The notes beneath the pieces were generated by a model that searched no databases, was not told the DNA's origin, and saw only the letters and a program-made list of their open reading frames with translations. A DNA stretch of 64,000 nucleotides from Margaritispora aquatica (Eukaryota; Ascomycota; Leotiomycetes; Helotiales; Discinellaceae). A program made the translations under genes and the position numbers. Positions 31,900 to 43,800 of the stretch are shown here, piece after piece. Location of the stretch: NCBI GenBank assembly GCA_007644065.1, contig VJWN01000012.1, positions 547,758 to 611,757 on the forward strand, read 5' to 3'. Numbering within the stretch: position 1 is the first letter of the stretch; each line of letters starts with the position of its first letter.

Positions 31900-34338
31900 T
31901 TATAATGATTCTTCAATCGGCTTTCTAGAGCCTGGCTTGAAGCCAGATTGGGTCGAGGATGGTTGAAGAATACTGTCAGGACACTCCAATCCCTGCTGAA
32001 CAGCCAGGATGCTTCCCTTCATCAACGCCGTGATGATAACTCCCATCATATCGCCGTCCAAATTCTGATCTTGCGGCATGTCACGCTGCTCGCCTTTTGC
32101 GAGGATGCGCGGTACACCTATTAGCCTGTGGGTTGGGTGCTCAGCATCCGGTCTTGAGGTGAAAGGTTTGATAATCTGAAATTCATCCAAGACGTCCTGG
32201 CCTGCTGCTCCAACAGCTGCGAGCGCGTCGTACGCTACTACTTTGGTGAAGAAGGGAACCATGTCTTTTCCAAGAGGATATGATTCATCTGGTTCATGGC
32301 CAGCTGCAAACCAGTTTGATTTTGTTCGTACATACCAATCTTGCGTCATATGAGGTGCGAAGAGAGGACCAGTACATGCCCGGTGGTAGAAGTTGAGATC
32401 TTGGTTAACTTGGACTTGACGGATGTAAGGACCAAGCGGGTGTCCAGTCTGCTCTAGAAATTCGAACAGCGTGCTGTAAATTGATACTGCTTCGGTTGCG
32501 ACCTTGGTCCATACTGTTGAGGGAATGTGGTGCTGCTGCATGAAAGTGTGAAACTTTTTCGCACCGTCCATATCAAACTTATTGTTTGCTGCTGCAGGAT
32601 CTGCCGTCAGTACGCCATCGATCACCCTATAGCCACCTTGGAGAACAACATCTCCCAAGCCCTTTTCTAAGAGATCCTCATGAGTCTTTGCAAACAAAGC
32701 AATATCCATCAAGCTCGAAATACCCAGAAGAGTTAACTTATGATCGTCTTTTATGGCTTTTCGAAAGACTTTCTCGAGCAGCTCCTGTCCATCTGGAAGC
32801 TTATCCTTCTCCGACTCAGGAGGCATAAAAGACTCCGTCTTATCAAACTCGTGGCTTTCTTCCTGCAGAATGCGATTTGGATCCCCTAAGGTTCCGATAG
32901 CGCATGGTGTGTCGTATAGGTGTAAGGAGTCTAACGCGCCACGACCAAACAATGCTCTCCTTTCAGCCGGCATCAGATTTGCTACGAAGCCTTCGATACG
33001 CACGACACCAAGCCTATGCAATTCCTTCAGACATTGCATTGCCATCAAATCATCGTAGTCCTTGGCCAGATCTGTAATCGTAATAATGTGTGGTGTTTTG
33101 ACGCCAGTGCCACCACCAGTTGCCCGAGCCTCAACAATCTTGATGAGTCTTTCGTAAACTTCTCCTTCCTCGGTTGTAAGACCCTTAGGAATACGAGTGT
33201 CTTTGGGATGGTATGGAGTATCGCCAATATCATCTATGACAGATGTTTGGTGTTTACGATCATACACTGAAAACACCTCATCAAAATGAGACATGAGGTC
33301 TTGTCTTTTGAATCTGTCGACCTCTCGCACCGACAAGCAACCAAGGATGTACTTCATTAGATTTTTTGAATATTTTTGGTGCAGCACGCTTTGCTTATAT
33401 TCTCCGAATTTCTGATTGTCGTCGACAGGATTTAGAACGTTCTTTTCATCGTCCCAGAAACGGCCTCGGGTGACGATATGAAGCATACATTTTCCTACTT
33501 GCCAGATGGTATTTGGTCCAGCGATGATATGAGGAGGGGCTATTTTCCATTTTGGATTCTTTGACCAGTTAAAATCATCTAAGCAATCGCAAAATGCGTT
33601 TGAGCTTACCTCAGGAATGAGTTCCGATATCAAACACCTAAAAATCTTCCAAACAGTCTCCTCCGGAATGGAATCTCCTATTGCATAGGTACTACACCAA
33701 ATGTTAGAAATACTTTCACAGAGCGGAACAATAAGAGGGGCATACCTGTATATCTGCTCCAAGAACCCTTTTTTATCGTTAGTTACCCAAAAGTCTCGAT
33801 AAATTCGAGAGATCTCCTTGTCTCCTTTCTCGGCTGGATATGAAGGATTAGATTTTAAGTTTAGTGCTGAGTTTCTTGCCGACCTAGTCAGCGTTCGTAG
33901 ACTATGCCTGTGAGGTGGCGACAAAGGGCCTTCCACCCATCTCTTTGAAGTCTCATCAGAATTGTACTCCCACCTCCCTCCGAAGCTACCACCGTTCGAC
34001 GGATCAAAGGGAAGGCTGCTCCTCGCAAACCAGGCATCTCTGGAATACCTGTCGTCAGAGTTCTTCTGAAGACCTGAATCTCGCGACGACAGATACCAAT
34101 TATCCATCAGATTCTCACGTTCGGTTTTGACTCCTGAAGTTTGCGAATGACTTTGGTACCGTTTCCGAGGTCTCAACTCTCTGTCTAGATTTATCGGTCC
34201 CCCCATTTCGCTGCCTTGACGTTTTATAGACATGGTTGATGTACTTTTATGAATCTGATGGCGATCTCGTGAGCGAGACTCTGAGCGTGAGGAAGACGAC
34301 GACGACAGTATGTTGTGAATGCGCTGACGGATCGTCAT
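31900..34338 (-). CDS. degenerate kinase-lobe and nucleoside-hydrolase-like fusion protein
   Basis: Two exons (34338-33746 and 33691-31900) give about 794 residues; the 54-nt intron has GTATGC, a TTCTAAC branch point and a TAG acceptor, and no in-frame stop. The first about 180 residues are disordered, rich in Ser and Arg. Next, IPEETVWKIFRCLI and then AGPNTIWQVGKCMLHIVTRG and SKNLMKYILGCLSVREVDRF resemble helices E, F and H-I of a protein kinase C-lobe (the DIWSLG and CL..DP..R regions), but no HRD or DFG motif is seen, so it would be catalytically dead. From about residue 400, ITITDLAKDYDDLMAM resembles the Asp cluster that binds calcium in inosine/uridine nucleoside hydrolases, followed by LTLLGISSLMDIALFAKTH and QGGYR, also of that family. 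It may hydrolyse a nucleoside or bind one as a sensor. I chose the ATG at 34338; the frame starts two codons earlier with TTG. The biological role is unknown. Confidence 0.65.
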   Translation of the reverse strand: MTIRQRIHNILSSSSSSRSESRSRDRHQIHKSTSTMSIKRQGSEMGGPINLDRELRPRKRYQSHSQTSGVKTERENLMDNWYLSSRDSGLQKNSDDRYSRDAWFARSSLPFDPSNGGSFGGRWEYNSDETSKRWVEGPLSPPHRHSLRTLTRSARNSALNLKSNPSYPAEKGDKEISRIYRDFWVTNDKKGFLEQIYRYAPLIVPLCESISNIWCSTYAIGDSIPEETVWKIFRCLISELIPEVSSNAFCDCLDDFNWSKNPKWKIAPPHIIAGPNTIWQVGKCMLHIVTRGRFWDDEKNVLNPVDDNQKFGEYKQSVLHQKYSKNLMKYILGCLSVREVDRFKRQDLMSHFDEVFSVYDRKHQTSVIDDIGDTPYHPKDTRIPKGLTTEEGEVYERLIKIVEARATGGGTGVKTPHIITITDLAKDYDDLMAMQCLKELHRLGVVRIEGFVANLMPAERRALFGRGALDSLHLYDTPCAIGTLGDPNRILQEESHEFDKTESFMPPESEKDKLPDGQELLEKVFRKAIKDDHKLTLLGISSLMDIALFAKTHEDLLEKGLGDVVLQGGYRVIDGVLTADPAAANNKFDMDGAKKFHTFMQQHHIPSTVWTKVATEAVSIYSTLFEFLEQTGHPLGPYIRQVQVNQDLNFYHRACTGPLFAPHMTQDWYVRTKSNWFAAGHEPDESYPLGKDMVPFFTKVVAYDALAAVGAAGQDVLDEFQIIKPFTSRPDAEHPTHRLIGVPRILAKGEQRDMPQDQNLDGDMMGVIITALMKGSILAVQQGLECPDSILQPSSTQSGFKPGSRKPIEESL

Positions 34339-37300
34339 CTCCAAATGAATATGAATAGAATCTCAAAAACGGTGCGACCGAGCTTGTATTGTAGACCGAA
34401 GACGTCACAAAATCTCATTCTAATCTTCCCAGGATATATTGCGGTAAGTTATAACACAGCCTCTTGACTTGATTTTGAGGTGAGTCTGACCTCGAGCCTC
34501 GTGATGTAGCCTGGTGGTGGAGAAAGATGAGTGAGCCCGATGGTTCATTTCTCTCCTCTCAATATTGCGATAGTACTTCCAAGCCGCTTTGAATCAGATC
34601 CACCACAGCCATGAATCGGTGAGCGTGGATCTTTAATCTTGGGGTCTTTGACGGATAAGTGACCATGAAATCGTGAAATATGGAAGTCTTTGCGATGAAC
34701 GTTTGCATTTGTGAGCCTAATCTCCTTTCTGGACTGGTTTGGGGGGGCGGAGTATGGTGGACACCTGGATATTAAGGCATAAAGTGCCACCCTATAGTAA
34801 TCCCCAATGTGAGTAACAACCTGGAAGTTTGCCTTGCGATGAGCCGGTACCTAACAGGTAACCGCCCTCAATAATAGGTCCACGGATTTCTGCAACGGAG
34901 CAGTGCCAGTGCCAGTGCCAGTGCGAGGCGAAAACCGAAACCAGATATCGACATCATATGAACTGGTCATTCAGGTACAGGTCATTCATTGGTTCCAAAA
35001 GGTTTCATATTTTTGCTTGAGTTCAAGTGCCACCACCCGATTTACGGCCACTCACGTGATTATGGGCCTCTGATGGGAATACCTTAGGTAAGGTAAGGTA
35101 AGGTAAAATAGATACCTTTTAAGGTACAGTACCTTAGGCCTCTCCACTCAATGCGATCTGTGGAACGATTGCTTGTTTCAACTTTAATCTTATGTTCCAA
35201 TGCATATGCATACATTTCAGATTTGCCTTAGAGAAGTCGACACCAACATGTGAGTTTCATCCCAGTTCAAGGTAAGACTTACCTAAGGTACCTTATGTGG
35301 CTTATTTCGATCTCGTGACGACCGCCCTACTACTCAGGTGTGCCTAATGACTACGGATTTATAGAATCGACGTTGTTCTTAAAAGTTGTATGCTTGCCTC
35401 GTGCCATATTAGACTTGACTGATCATACTGCCAGCTACTGACCCAAAGCTACACTTCATTCCCTAAGGTAGATAGCTAGGTACCTAGGTATCAAGAAGTG
35501 AAAATATCACCTGACTTACCTCGTCTCACGTCGTTCATCTCACCAAAGGTAAGATTTTACCTACTACAGCTTTCGCTGAAATTGTTTCGCCATACTAGTC
35601 AGACCGAAGAAGAGGCCTATGTGTTTTCGATCAGCTCTCATACAGTTCAAACCTAGCTCAGAAGCCCGTCATCCCTCAGCTAAGGCCCCCTACACCTACT
35701 AAGCGCCTCTATTGGTACTTCACAGCCGAAAACAGAACCTCCAAGCCCAACTAAGCCACCAATGCAGAGACTCCTTTTCAAAACCCGTCAATGTCACTCC
35801 AGACCTCGTGTCTCCATACATCGTTTTTTCTCATTTCCTAAATGCAATGTCTCGGCATTCAATACAAAGCATCGCAACTCACTGGGGTTCGCTTGCAAGC
35901 TTAAAGGGAACAGAACGCCTAGGTACCCAACATGGAATACCTGGCTGAGAATGAACAACACATTAATGCAACTGCGGATGCGAGACTTCTGAGTTACCGC
36001 GGATGATTCGAGGATCAAGACTTTCTTGCAAATGAGAGAATCTGGTGGAGGCGTACGCCCTATAATAAACCCCACATCCGGGAAAAAACACTTGGAAATG
36101 TGGAGAGAATCGCGACATTTCCAAAGTGTTTATATCTACGAGGTCTTAAAGCAATGCCTCGATTTTCAGAGCTGAAAATAAATAGACAAAATCTGTTATA
36201 CAACACATGATGAGCAGTCCACAGACAGAGAAATCCATGTATTTTCAATCATGTTGTCATAATAACTTCTGTCGTTGCAATGTCTAAAAAAGCTTCAAGC
36301 AATGCCACATATCTCGGAGGTAGTATGAATCAGAGAAATCGCAAAAACAGTATTAGGCTCGCTCACGGCAAGTCAAGCTAAGGATATGTGCAAAGCCTCT
36401 ATACCAAGCTACTTAGAAACATGGAAAGCCCGGCCTAGTCTCTACCGTTAGCATTGGCATTCTTGCGCAAAGCTCAAAACACTACAGGAAAACACATCCG
36501 CAACTTGAAAGAAGTGAGAGGCCTCTACGCAGCCTACTTAGCTCTGGCTCTCGGCATCTTTTCCCATCTTACAAGCGCTGAATTGAAGACATCCATTCAC
36601 ACATTCAAAGCTTAGAGGGAGGAAAATCCAGTCAGACCGACTACCCAAACAACACGCCGTCGGACTCAATTCTCAGCCCCACGAAACCACCCCCCGCCCC
36701 CCCCCCCCAATAAACTCTTAGCAGGAATCGAAATCACACATCAAGGCGCACTGACAACCGCAGTCACAGAAGACAAGATATCTCCATCAGCTTAGTACAG
36801 ATGATGACCTCTAGCCTTCAAACCAGACCGAAAGGCTGCCTCATGAGCATGAAGATGGGAAAATGAAAAGAAGATACAAAAGAAACAGCCTCATCTAACT
36901 AGTGAATTGAACAGAACAAGACCAAGCCACCAGCTAGAAACAGCACAGCTCACTTGAGCTCAGCTAAGTCTGACATGATTCATGATTCGAAAGGCAAATT
37001 TTCTGCGCTCCTTCTCTGTCATTACGGCTGACTCGATGATGCATAAGGAGGGCAAAAGTGGAAATTGAAAATTGACAAGACAACACCCCTTCTCATAAAC
37101 TAACAGCACTCAAGAGAAACTCGAAGGACAGTCCCAACCTCACCTCAAATCCACACTAAGAACAACTAACATGACAGACTGTAGCCTCCAAGCACCCAAC
37201 TTATCGCCACCTTTCCTCGACTGGAAGGCATAACCAAAGTGAGGTCTTAGAGACCTTCCAACAAAAGCAACGCGGAATCTAAATGTATATTTCTCCATGG

Positions 37301-38943
37301 TAGCACCTCCCAATAACCAAACGTACCCCATGATTCGGACATTTCTAGCACCAAGCTCGGAAACCGACATCACAAATTTCCATAGCACATGTCGCATAAT
37401 CCATCCGCAGACAGCAGACAGCAGACAGCAGATAGACTAAGGCAGCTATAAGAGAGCCACGGAGAATTCCCAGAAGCTTTGCAACAACAGGACGACGCAT
37501 CGACAAGGGGACCAGGACAATTTCTCCATGTCCTTCCAAAGCCCACTCACACACCTACCTGTCTGTGCCGTGAGGTGAATGAACCCGTCGATCAACTTCG
37601 TATCCAGCAATAGTAACAACACAGTACGCCTCTTACAGAACCCAAGAAGAAGGAGAAGAAGAAAAACCCAAGCAAGCACCTCTCCCGCTCTTGTCACACC
37701 CACTGCATTAGCAGCAGCCTCTGCAGCACCCCCAAAAGGCCAAAGGCCAGATAACCATCCAGAGAAATTCTCCACCTCGCTCTTCCCAAACCCTCTCTCG
37801 CCTCTCCCGCCGCTATCTCCAACGACAGCCATGCCAACCAGCACAATAATTCCACCTCTCACACCCTCCCCTCCGATTATCCAGCAGCAGCAGCAGCAGC
37901 AGCAGCTCCACTCTCACCTATCTCTTTATCCCATTTCCCTTGCCTTTCCTTTCCACAACTGGTTCTCCCTACCTACTTACCTATCCACATAGTTCAGGTA
38001 CAGAAGCGAGCACGCAGACACACCCGCAGGCGAGCGGCCAGGGATCCCACATGCTACCTACATGCCATGCTGCCACATGCCAAAAAACATGCATGCATGC
38101 ATGTTTCGAAAGCCATTGCGAATGAGAACCACCGAATTCTGAGAGAAAGCCGATGGGAGGCCCAAAAATAGACAGGAGCAGAATGCCATGCCATGCCATG
38201 CACACATGCAGTAGTGATGGAGAAAAGGAAAGAAAAAAAAAATCGAACGGCAAGTCAACCCACAAACCAAGCAATCCAAATGCAAACCCACGCAATTGCC
38301 ACAGAAACTGAGCATTTTCAGGACAAACGAAATGGAAAATAGAAAGCAACAAGAAAAGGAGGAGGAGGCACATTACCCAATGGAGAAAACCACGCACGAC
38401 ATACAATTGCTTTCAGACGAAGGAAAAACTCATACGTAACCATACCTAAGCTCCAAGCCGTGAAGTAAGAACAGGAAAACCACACATGTCATCAAGCACG
38501 CCAATTGGAAAGCAAGAAAGACAGATAGGTATAATTGCGGACACAATAGACATTAGACGGCGCCATAAAATCAGAACCATGCACTTCCAAGTCAATTCAA
38601 CGCTAGCATGATGTAGATGCGCAACAACAAACATGAATGTATAGGTAAGCAAGCCATTAAAGCCCTAGGAATCCATGATAACGCCCACTCCACTACACGC
38701 CATATTTTCGTTCCCATTCCATTCGTTTGATGTTATCGTGTCGTGTCGTAACCATCTGTGAATGCATATGTATCTGTTGTGTTCTGGTATCCTCCCAAAC
38801 ATCATCTCATGCAAGATACCATGGTTTATTGTTCGTGATTCGTAAATTCTCCCTTGCTTCGTCTTCGACAATCCTCAAACGATGCATCTTTAACGCAGTC
38901 TCCCTTTTCGGACCCGACCATTCGCAACGTTCTTCTCCAGCCG
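34339..38943. other. 4.6-kb gene-free region with simple repeats
   Basis: No coding gene is supported. Clusters of AGGTA/TACCT words with CCTAGG or CCTTAGG palindromes occur at about 35081-35145, 35275-35300 and 35463-35492. A C-rich homopolymer run is at about 36687-36709, an imperfect CAGACAG repeat near 37410-37435, and a (CAG)8 run at 37882-37905. A 137-residue frame at 37579-37992 is proline-, serine- and glutamine-rich low complexity. The size and lack of decay signature leave room for a non-coding transcript or a long UTR of the neighbouring minus-strand genes. Confidence 0.5.
37882..37905. repeat. (CAG)8 trinucleotide repeat
   Basis: Eight tandem CAG units, directly readable, in a proline/glutamine-type low-complexity frame that I do not accept as a gene. 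Confidence 0.9.
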
Positions 38944-40858
38944 TCAGCTTCTTTTCCTGCTTGTTGGTGCTTCTTCGGAGTCTGGTGTCCATTCTTCCGG
39001 CTGGAAATTCGGATTATTGTAGTGGGCTGGGTTGTAGTGGCTGTTTCGAAAAGTTGATGTCTGGAAGATGACTGGTCCCTCTTGTGCAGCGGCTTCCCAC
39101 TCATATTTGCTGGGACGGAAGGTGGTGCCTGGGCTAGGGGATGGAAGATCCGAGGACAGGGTTGAATGGCCCGATAGCGAAGTTCTCGAGGAGATTGAGG
39201 GCCGATGCGGCGCTGGTAAATGTGTCAAGTTCGTTGTGGGTGGTGGGAAGGATGGGTGAGGAGATGCGAGTGTTGGCGACGTAAGCGAGCTTGGGGGCGG
39301 CGGTTGTGCGGGATATGAAGCCGGGTTCGCGCTTGTTGAAGTCGGTGTTGAAGAAGCGCCAGGGGAGATGGGAGACATGGACGACGACATCGGAGAATGC
39401 GTGTAAGAATTGTCCATTGGTTGTTGGTATTGTGTAGAGAAACTGTGTTGCGAAGGTTGGGGTGAAATTTGAGGTGGTAATTGAAATCCAGGTATGCAGG
39501 CGAGAATGCTCATATCAATCTGGGCAAAGTTTCCCAAAGATGTCGTACTTTGCAAGGACTGAGTATCTCTGAAGTTGGCTCGCGCGACCATGAGATTGTT
39601 GTTATGTGGTAGGGTTGGAGGTAGATGAATAGGCATCTCCTTGTAAAGAATATCATAGTGGGAAGGTCGGTACAATAGATGGATTATCGGTCCTCCAGGG
39701 TTTGTAGGTACTCCATTGGCATCCTCTGCTTGGAAAATGTGACTATTAGCTTGCGATCCTTCACTGCGATCCAGATAGACAATCTCGATAGCAAAACCGA
39801 TAGGTTTTAGTAAGATGTCAATAAGGAGCGTCATTCCTAGATGGTCAATCTCTTGATTGACAGGTTCAATCCAGGTCTTGATGTATTCAGCTACATTCAG
39901 ACCATCTGGAATGAATCCAGCATACGTATCCACGTTTCCTTTCATCCAAGATGATGCCAGTAATCTTAGATGGTAGACAATCTGCGGTGACGAATCTGGA
40001 TCATTGAAGCGTGCCCGTAATAATTCCTCCGCACTCAGCGGCGACACTTCCACCAATTCTGAGAGATCCTTCATGAGTGATGTAGTCTCATTCACCATGT
40101 CTTCAAAGAGCCATTCGTCGAAATGACCCACTGTCTTGAGGTAGTTGCTCAGAGACATCATACGAGCAAGCTCTTCGTCCATTCGAGCCTTGTTCCGCAT
40201 TCGCACAAGAATCTCGAGGTAGCTGAAGCCGACAGCTAAATTGACGTTAGCAATTTTCCACGATTGAGCTGATATAGCAGAGCTATATCAAGGAGTTGTG
40301 GGGTAAATCATACCCCGCCATCCACAGTTTCCATCTCCAAGAACAGGTCGATAATGCGAGAACTTCTGTGGTAACGCCTAGAGGAGACTTAGTTCGGGTC
40401 AAACTCGAGTGGCAGATTCACTCACAGCAGTTTTTGCGACATAGACCGGATCGGCCTTTGCGTACTCTTCTGTAATAGCGTGGCTACTTCGTTTCTCTCC
40501 CACGGGTGGACCCTGCGTAATGTTAATTAGCATTGATTTCTCTAGACAAATTTCAGTTGTAACATACCTGCAAAGTGGGCTGAAAGTCTCGTGCTAAAGC
40601 CTCTTGTGCATCCATATCGTTGCCCTCCATCTTGAGGTAGGTATTGGGTAAATGATTGTTGTTGTTGTTGGTGGTGAAGTTATTAGAGGGGATTGAGTTG
40701 AAGATGGGATTTCGAAACGCGGTTGAGTCGTTGCCGTTATCAACCACCAAGCCAGCAGCTGGTTGAAAGCCAGAACCAGAAAAATCGGCAATGCCAATGG
40801 ACGAAGGTATTCCGTACGAAGAGAAGGGCAAATAGGGAGTCGGCTGTGGCTGGAACAT
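38944..40858 (-). CDS. otubain-type deubiquitinase (peptidase C65)
   Basis: Four exons on the minus strand (40858-40568, 40512-40426, 40377-40314, 40235-38944) give about 577 residues. The N-terminal about 95 residues are disordered and Asn-rich (encoded by an AAC repeat). The catalytic Cys lies in YRPVLGDGNCGWRAVGFSYL, split by an intron right after CGWR, the expected otubain DGNC..RA motif. The catalytic His lies in RPSHYDILY. Between them, NYLKTVGHFDEWLF and the Tyr-Ile-Lys-Thr-Trp stretch match the otubain core. The C-terminal about 170 residues are Pro/Ser/Thr-rich and disordered, an extension not found in animal OTUB1. Otubains cleave Lys48-linked ubiquitin chains or inhibit E2 enzymes. 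The last intron has a CTAAC branch point. Flanked by unusually long gene-free DNA on both sides. Confidence 0.88.
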
Positions 40859-43800
40859 GCTCTCTTAATGTTTGGTTTGCTCCAACTTTCCGCTTTCTGT
40901 TCTGTCTTGTTCTACGTATATGTATTCACGAGTGTTTGTCGCTTCTTGGTTTTGCGTCCTTGGTGCTTGCTTGCTTTGATGCTTTGATGCTTTGGAACAG
41001 AGTACAGAGTACAGTGGACAGTATCTTTATTTCTTCGTTTGGAGCTCGGGCAGTTGCGACCTCGCTGCACCTACGACTGCAGCTTGTTTTCTCTCTCTCT
41101 TTAGACTGGAGAAGCTTCCGAGTCGACAGGAGACCTGCAACTTTTTTCTCGTCTAGTCGTCGTGTCGCACAGGAATAAGAAAAGCTCCCGGATACTGGGC
41201 GTATGTGCCAGATGAGCTAGGCTGGCCACACAAGTCACTAGGATGCAGCTGCGATGCCTAACAACGCAGAGACAGAAACCGAGGCGAGGGACGTGTATAC
41301 GGAACAGGACAAAGCAACACAGCGATACAGCGAGAGTGAAAGGCGAGAGCAGCAAGAGGAGCGATACAGCGAGTGTGATAGAGATAGCGGCCTAGAACAA
41401 GTATGCAAAGGAGATCAAAGTTGACGGAAGTATTTCTGGATCATCTAGGAGCCTTGAATGTATACAGTGAGAGTTTCCAGTGGGATCGAGATTGTCTTGT
41501 CCCTACCGATAGGTCAACGGTGCCAGGCGGTGGACAGAGGTGATTATGTCCCTAAGTTACTGTGGTTGCGAGAGATCATTGAGTACAGAGCTTGTGGTGG
41601 AGGAAATACTGGGCTGCTGGTTTGCTGGCTACTGCCCAGCAACTGGATGATTGAGTGGTGGTCCGCGCCCTGACTCGTCCTGGGGTCTGGAAAATCCTGG
41701 GGCACAATTTGGATCTGCGTCCTGGACCTGACCTTGTACAATCCCACCTCAGCGATTGGATTGGATTGGATTGGAGCATGCCCAACAAACCGACGTACTC
41801 TGTGTCTTTATAGCAAAGAGGCGGCCGTGTGGTTAGAATATTGATAATAAATACTGCACGTGCGACATTCAGCCTGGAAGCAAGCCTGGAGTGAGTGATA
41901 AAAGAGTCAAAGTCAGGCAGTCAGTCAGTTTATCAATTTCAGTCTACGGAGCATGAGCATTGAGTCCTGAGCAGGTACGAGCACAGCAAAGCAGGTCATA
42001 GGCTGAGTACAGACGTATACCTAGCCTGAGTGTTGAGTTACTGGTGGTCCGATGACAGCGTGATAAGAGCAGACCGGTTCTATCAAGCTAGATCGCTTCG
42101 TCCTTTTTACTCTCCCGTTTGCTGCTGGGTGCGGGTTCTCACTGTCAACCGTTGTGTTTCTTTCGTTCCGTCGGATGCAGAGACCCCACCTCCCTGCGTC
42201 TTTCCGTACAGGAGGAGGCCAATTTGAGTGGCCACTGGCTATGTTGCGGATATCACCACCGATTCATCGGGGCTGGTGGCTTTTTGATGTCTCTTCCCGT
42301 ATGTGGAGAATATGCACAGGGTTTGGGAGGAATTCAATTGAGTGAGAAACAGGTACAGAGGAGGGTGTAAATCGGTACTTGAGAAAGGATGCAGGCTCAA
42401 GAGATGATGTGTTGCAAGACAGGCAATAGAGCTACAACTGAGGGTGTACGGACAACCAAACAAATCTATAGAGGAAGACAAGGTATGTCCCGGCCAACCC
42501 AGCAGCGGTATTGACATGTAAGGTGATGAAACCGACAGGAGAGACCAACCTGGATTTAATGACACTGTCCGAGGAGATATTTAATCTTGCCGCACTGATT
42601 CTTAAACGCCAGGATGTCCGAATAGCTCCTCTAGTGGAAGCGCCATTGAACTAGTGTTCGCAGGTGAGGACATTTCGACATGTGGTAAAATTCCACCAAC
42701 ATCGGTTACACAATGTGTTGGGCAAGGTGAAAATTTCCTGGTTCTTCAGTATTTCACCATGTACCGTATGACGCCGTGGCTCTGCTCGATGAAACAGCTA
42801 TGTCTCAAAGTTTTTGGTCCTCGGCTTCATGAAGTGGTTATGCTATCTAAGCATATAATCACTTTCATTGTCATGTTTGGTTATTTCTGAGCTACAGCCT
42901 CTCTCAATCCTCAAGTATTGCAAGTTACATCTTTTGCTCAGCTGAACCGCGCGGTAAAAGCGTCAAAGTATATCCTTGAAGTTGCTGAAGATATCTTTCT
43001 TAAGCGGAGTGATGTATCATATTAGCAACCTTGTGAGTGTCGTTCGAACCTATCAGTCGTGTCTTCTATAGGTCACCTAATGCTGCAAATATGACGATGC
43101 GACACCTAAGGAGGCAGAAGTTTGGATCCAAAAAGCCATTCAGAGCAGATATGTTGGACGTTGGACCAACAAGACCCCGCGCAAGTTACAGGATTCGACC
43201 TCCGCGAGCCCACCGTCGATGGACAATTCCTCGACTATCGGCAAAGCCCAAGAGGAGAGCGGATGGCTGCATGATGCGATGAGACTGCAACTTTCTTTCC
43301 ACATCATTACAGGCATCTCCATCCTTTCCCCTCGGCTCGATGGGAGACATTGACTTTCTTTCACCATCGCACTACTTACTTTCCCAGCATGACAGGATAG
43401 GAGGCAAAAGCATCTAATGGCATAACTGACATCGTTCATACCTCTCTATACATTTGCTTAATTTACCAATAATGCCACTAGTAGCAGAGACAACGCTTGT
43501 TGGTCTTAGAAAAGCCGGGTCCGGTGAACACGTCAACACACGACATTCCTTGACGATCATGAGGATGGCCAAAACAACCCGGACGGACACCTTGACTTCC
43601 ACAACTTGACTTTGCAATCAAAAAGTCCAATATACTTCATCCCAGACAAACGAAAGAGTGACAGCCTGGTGAAATTGTGAGCCAAAAGAGCACCGGGTAA
43701 CACACACCTGTTGACACCAAAAAAAGACCCCACCCCCTCACCCCAGCCTCTTTTCGACCCCTCATCCCTCCTCGATTGGCTGGATTGGATGCAACCCAAC

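Noticed and set aside
37579..37992. 137-residue Pro/Ser/Gln-rich plus frame
   Set aside because: Pure low complexity generated by CAG and AAG repeats, with no splice context or conserved segment.
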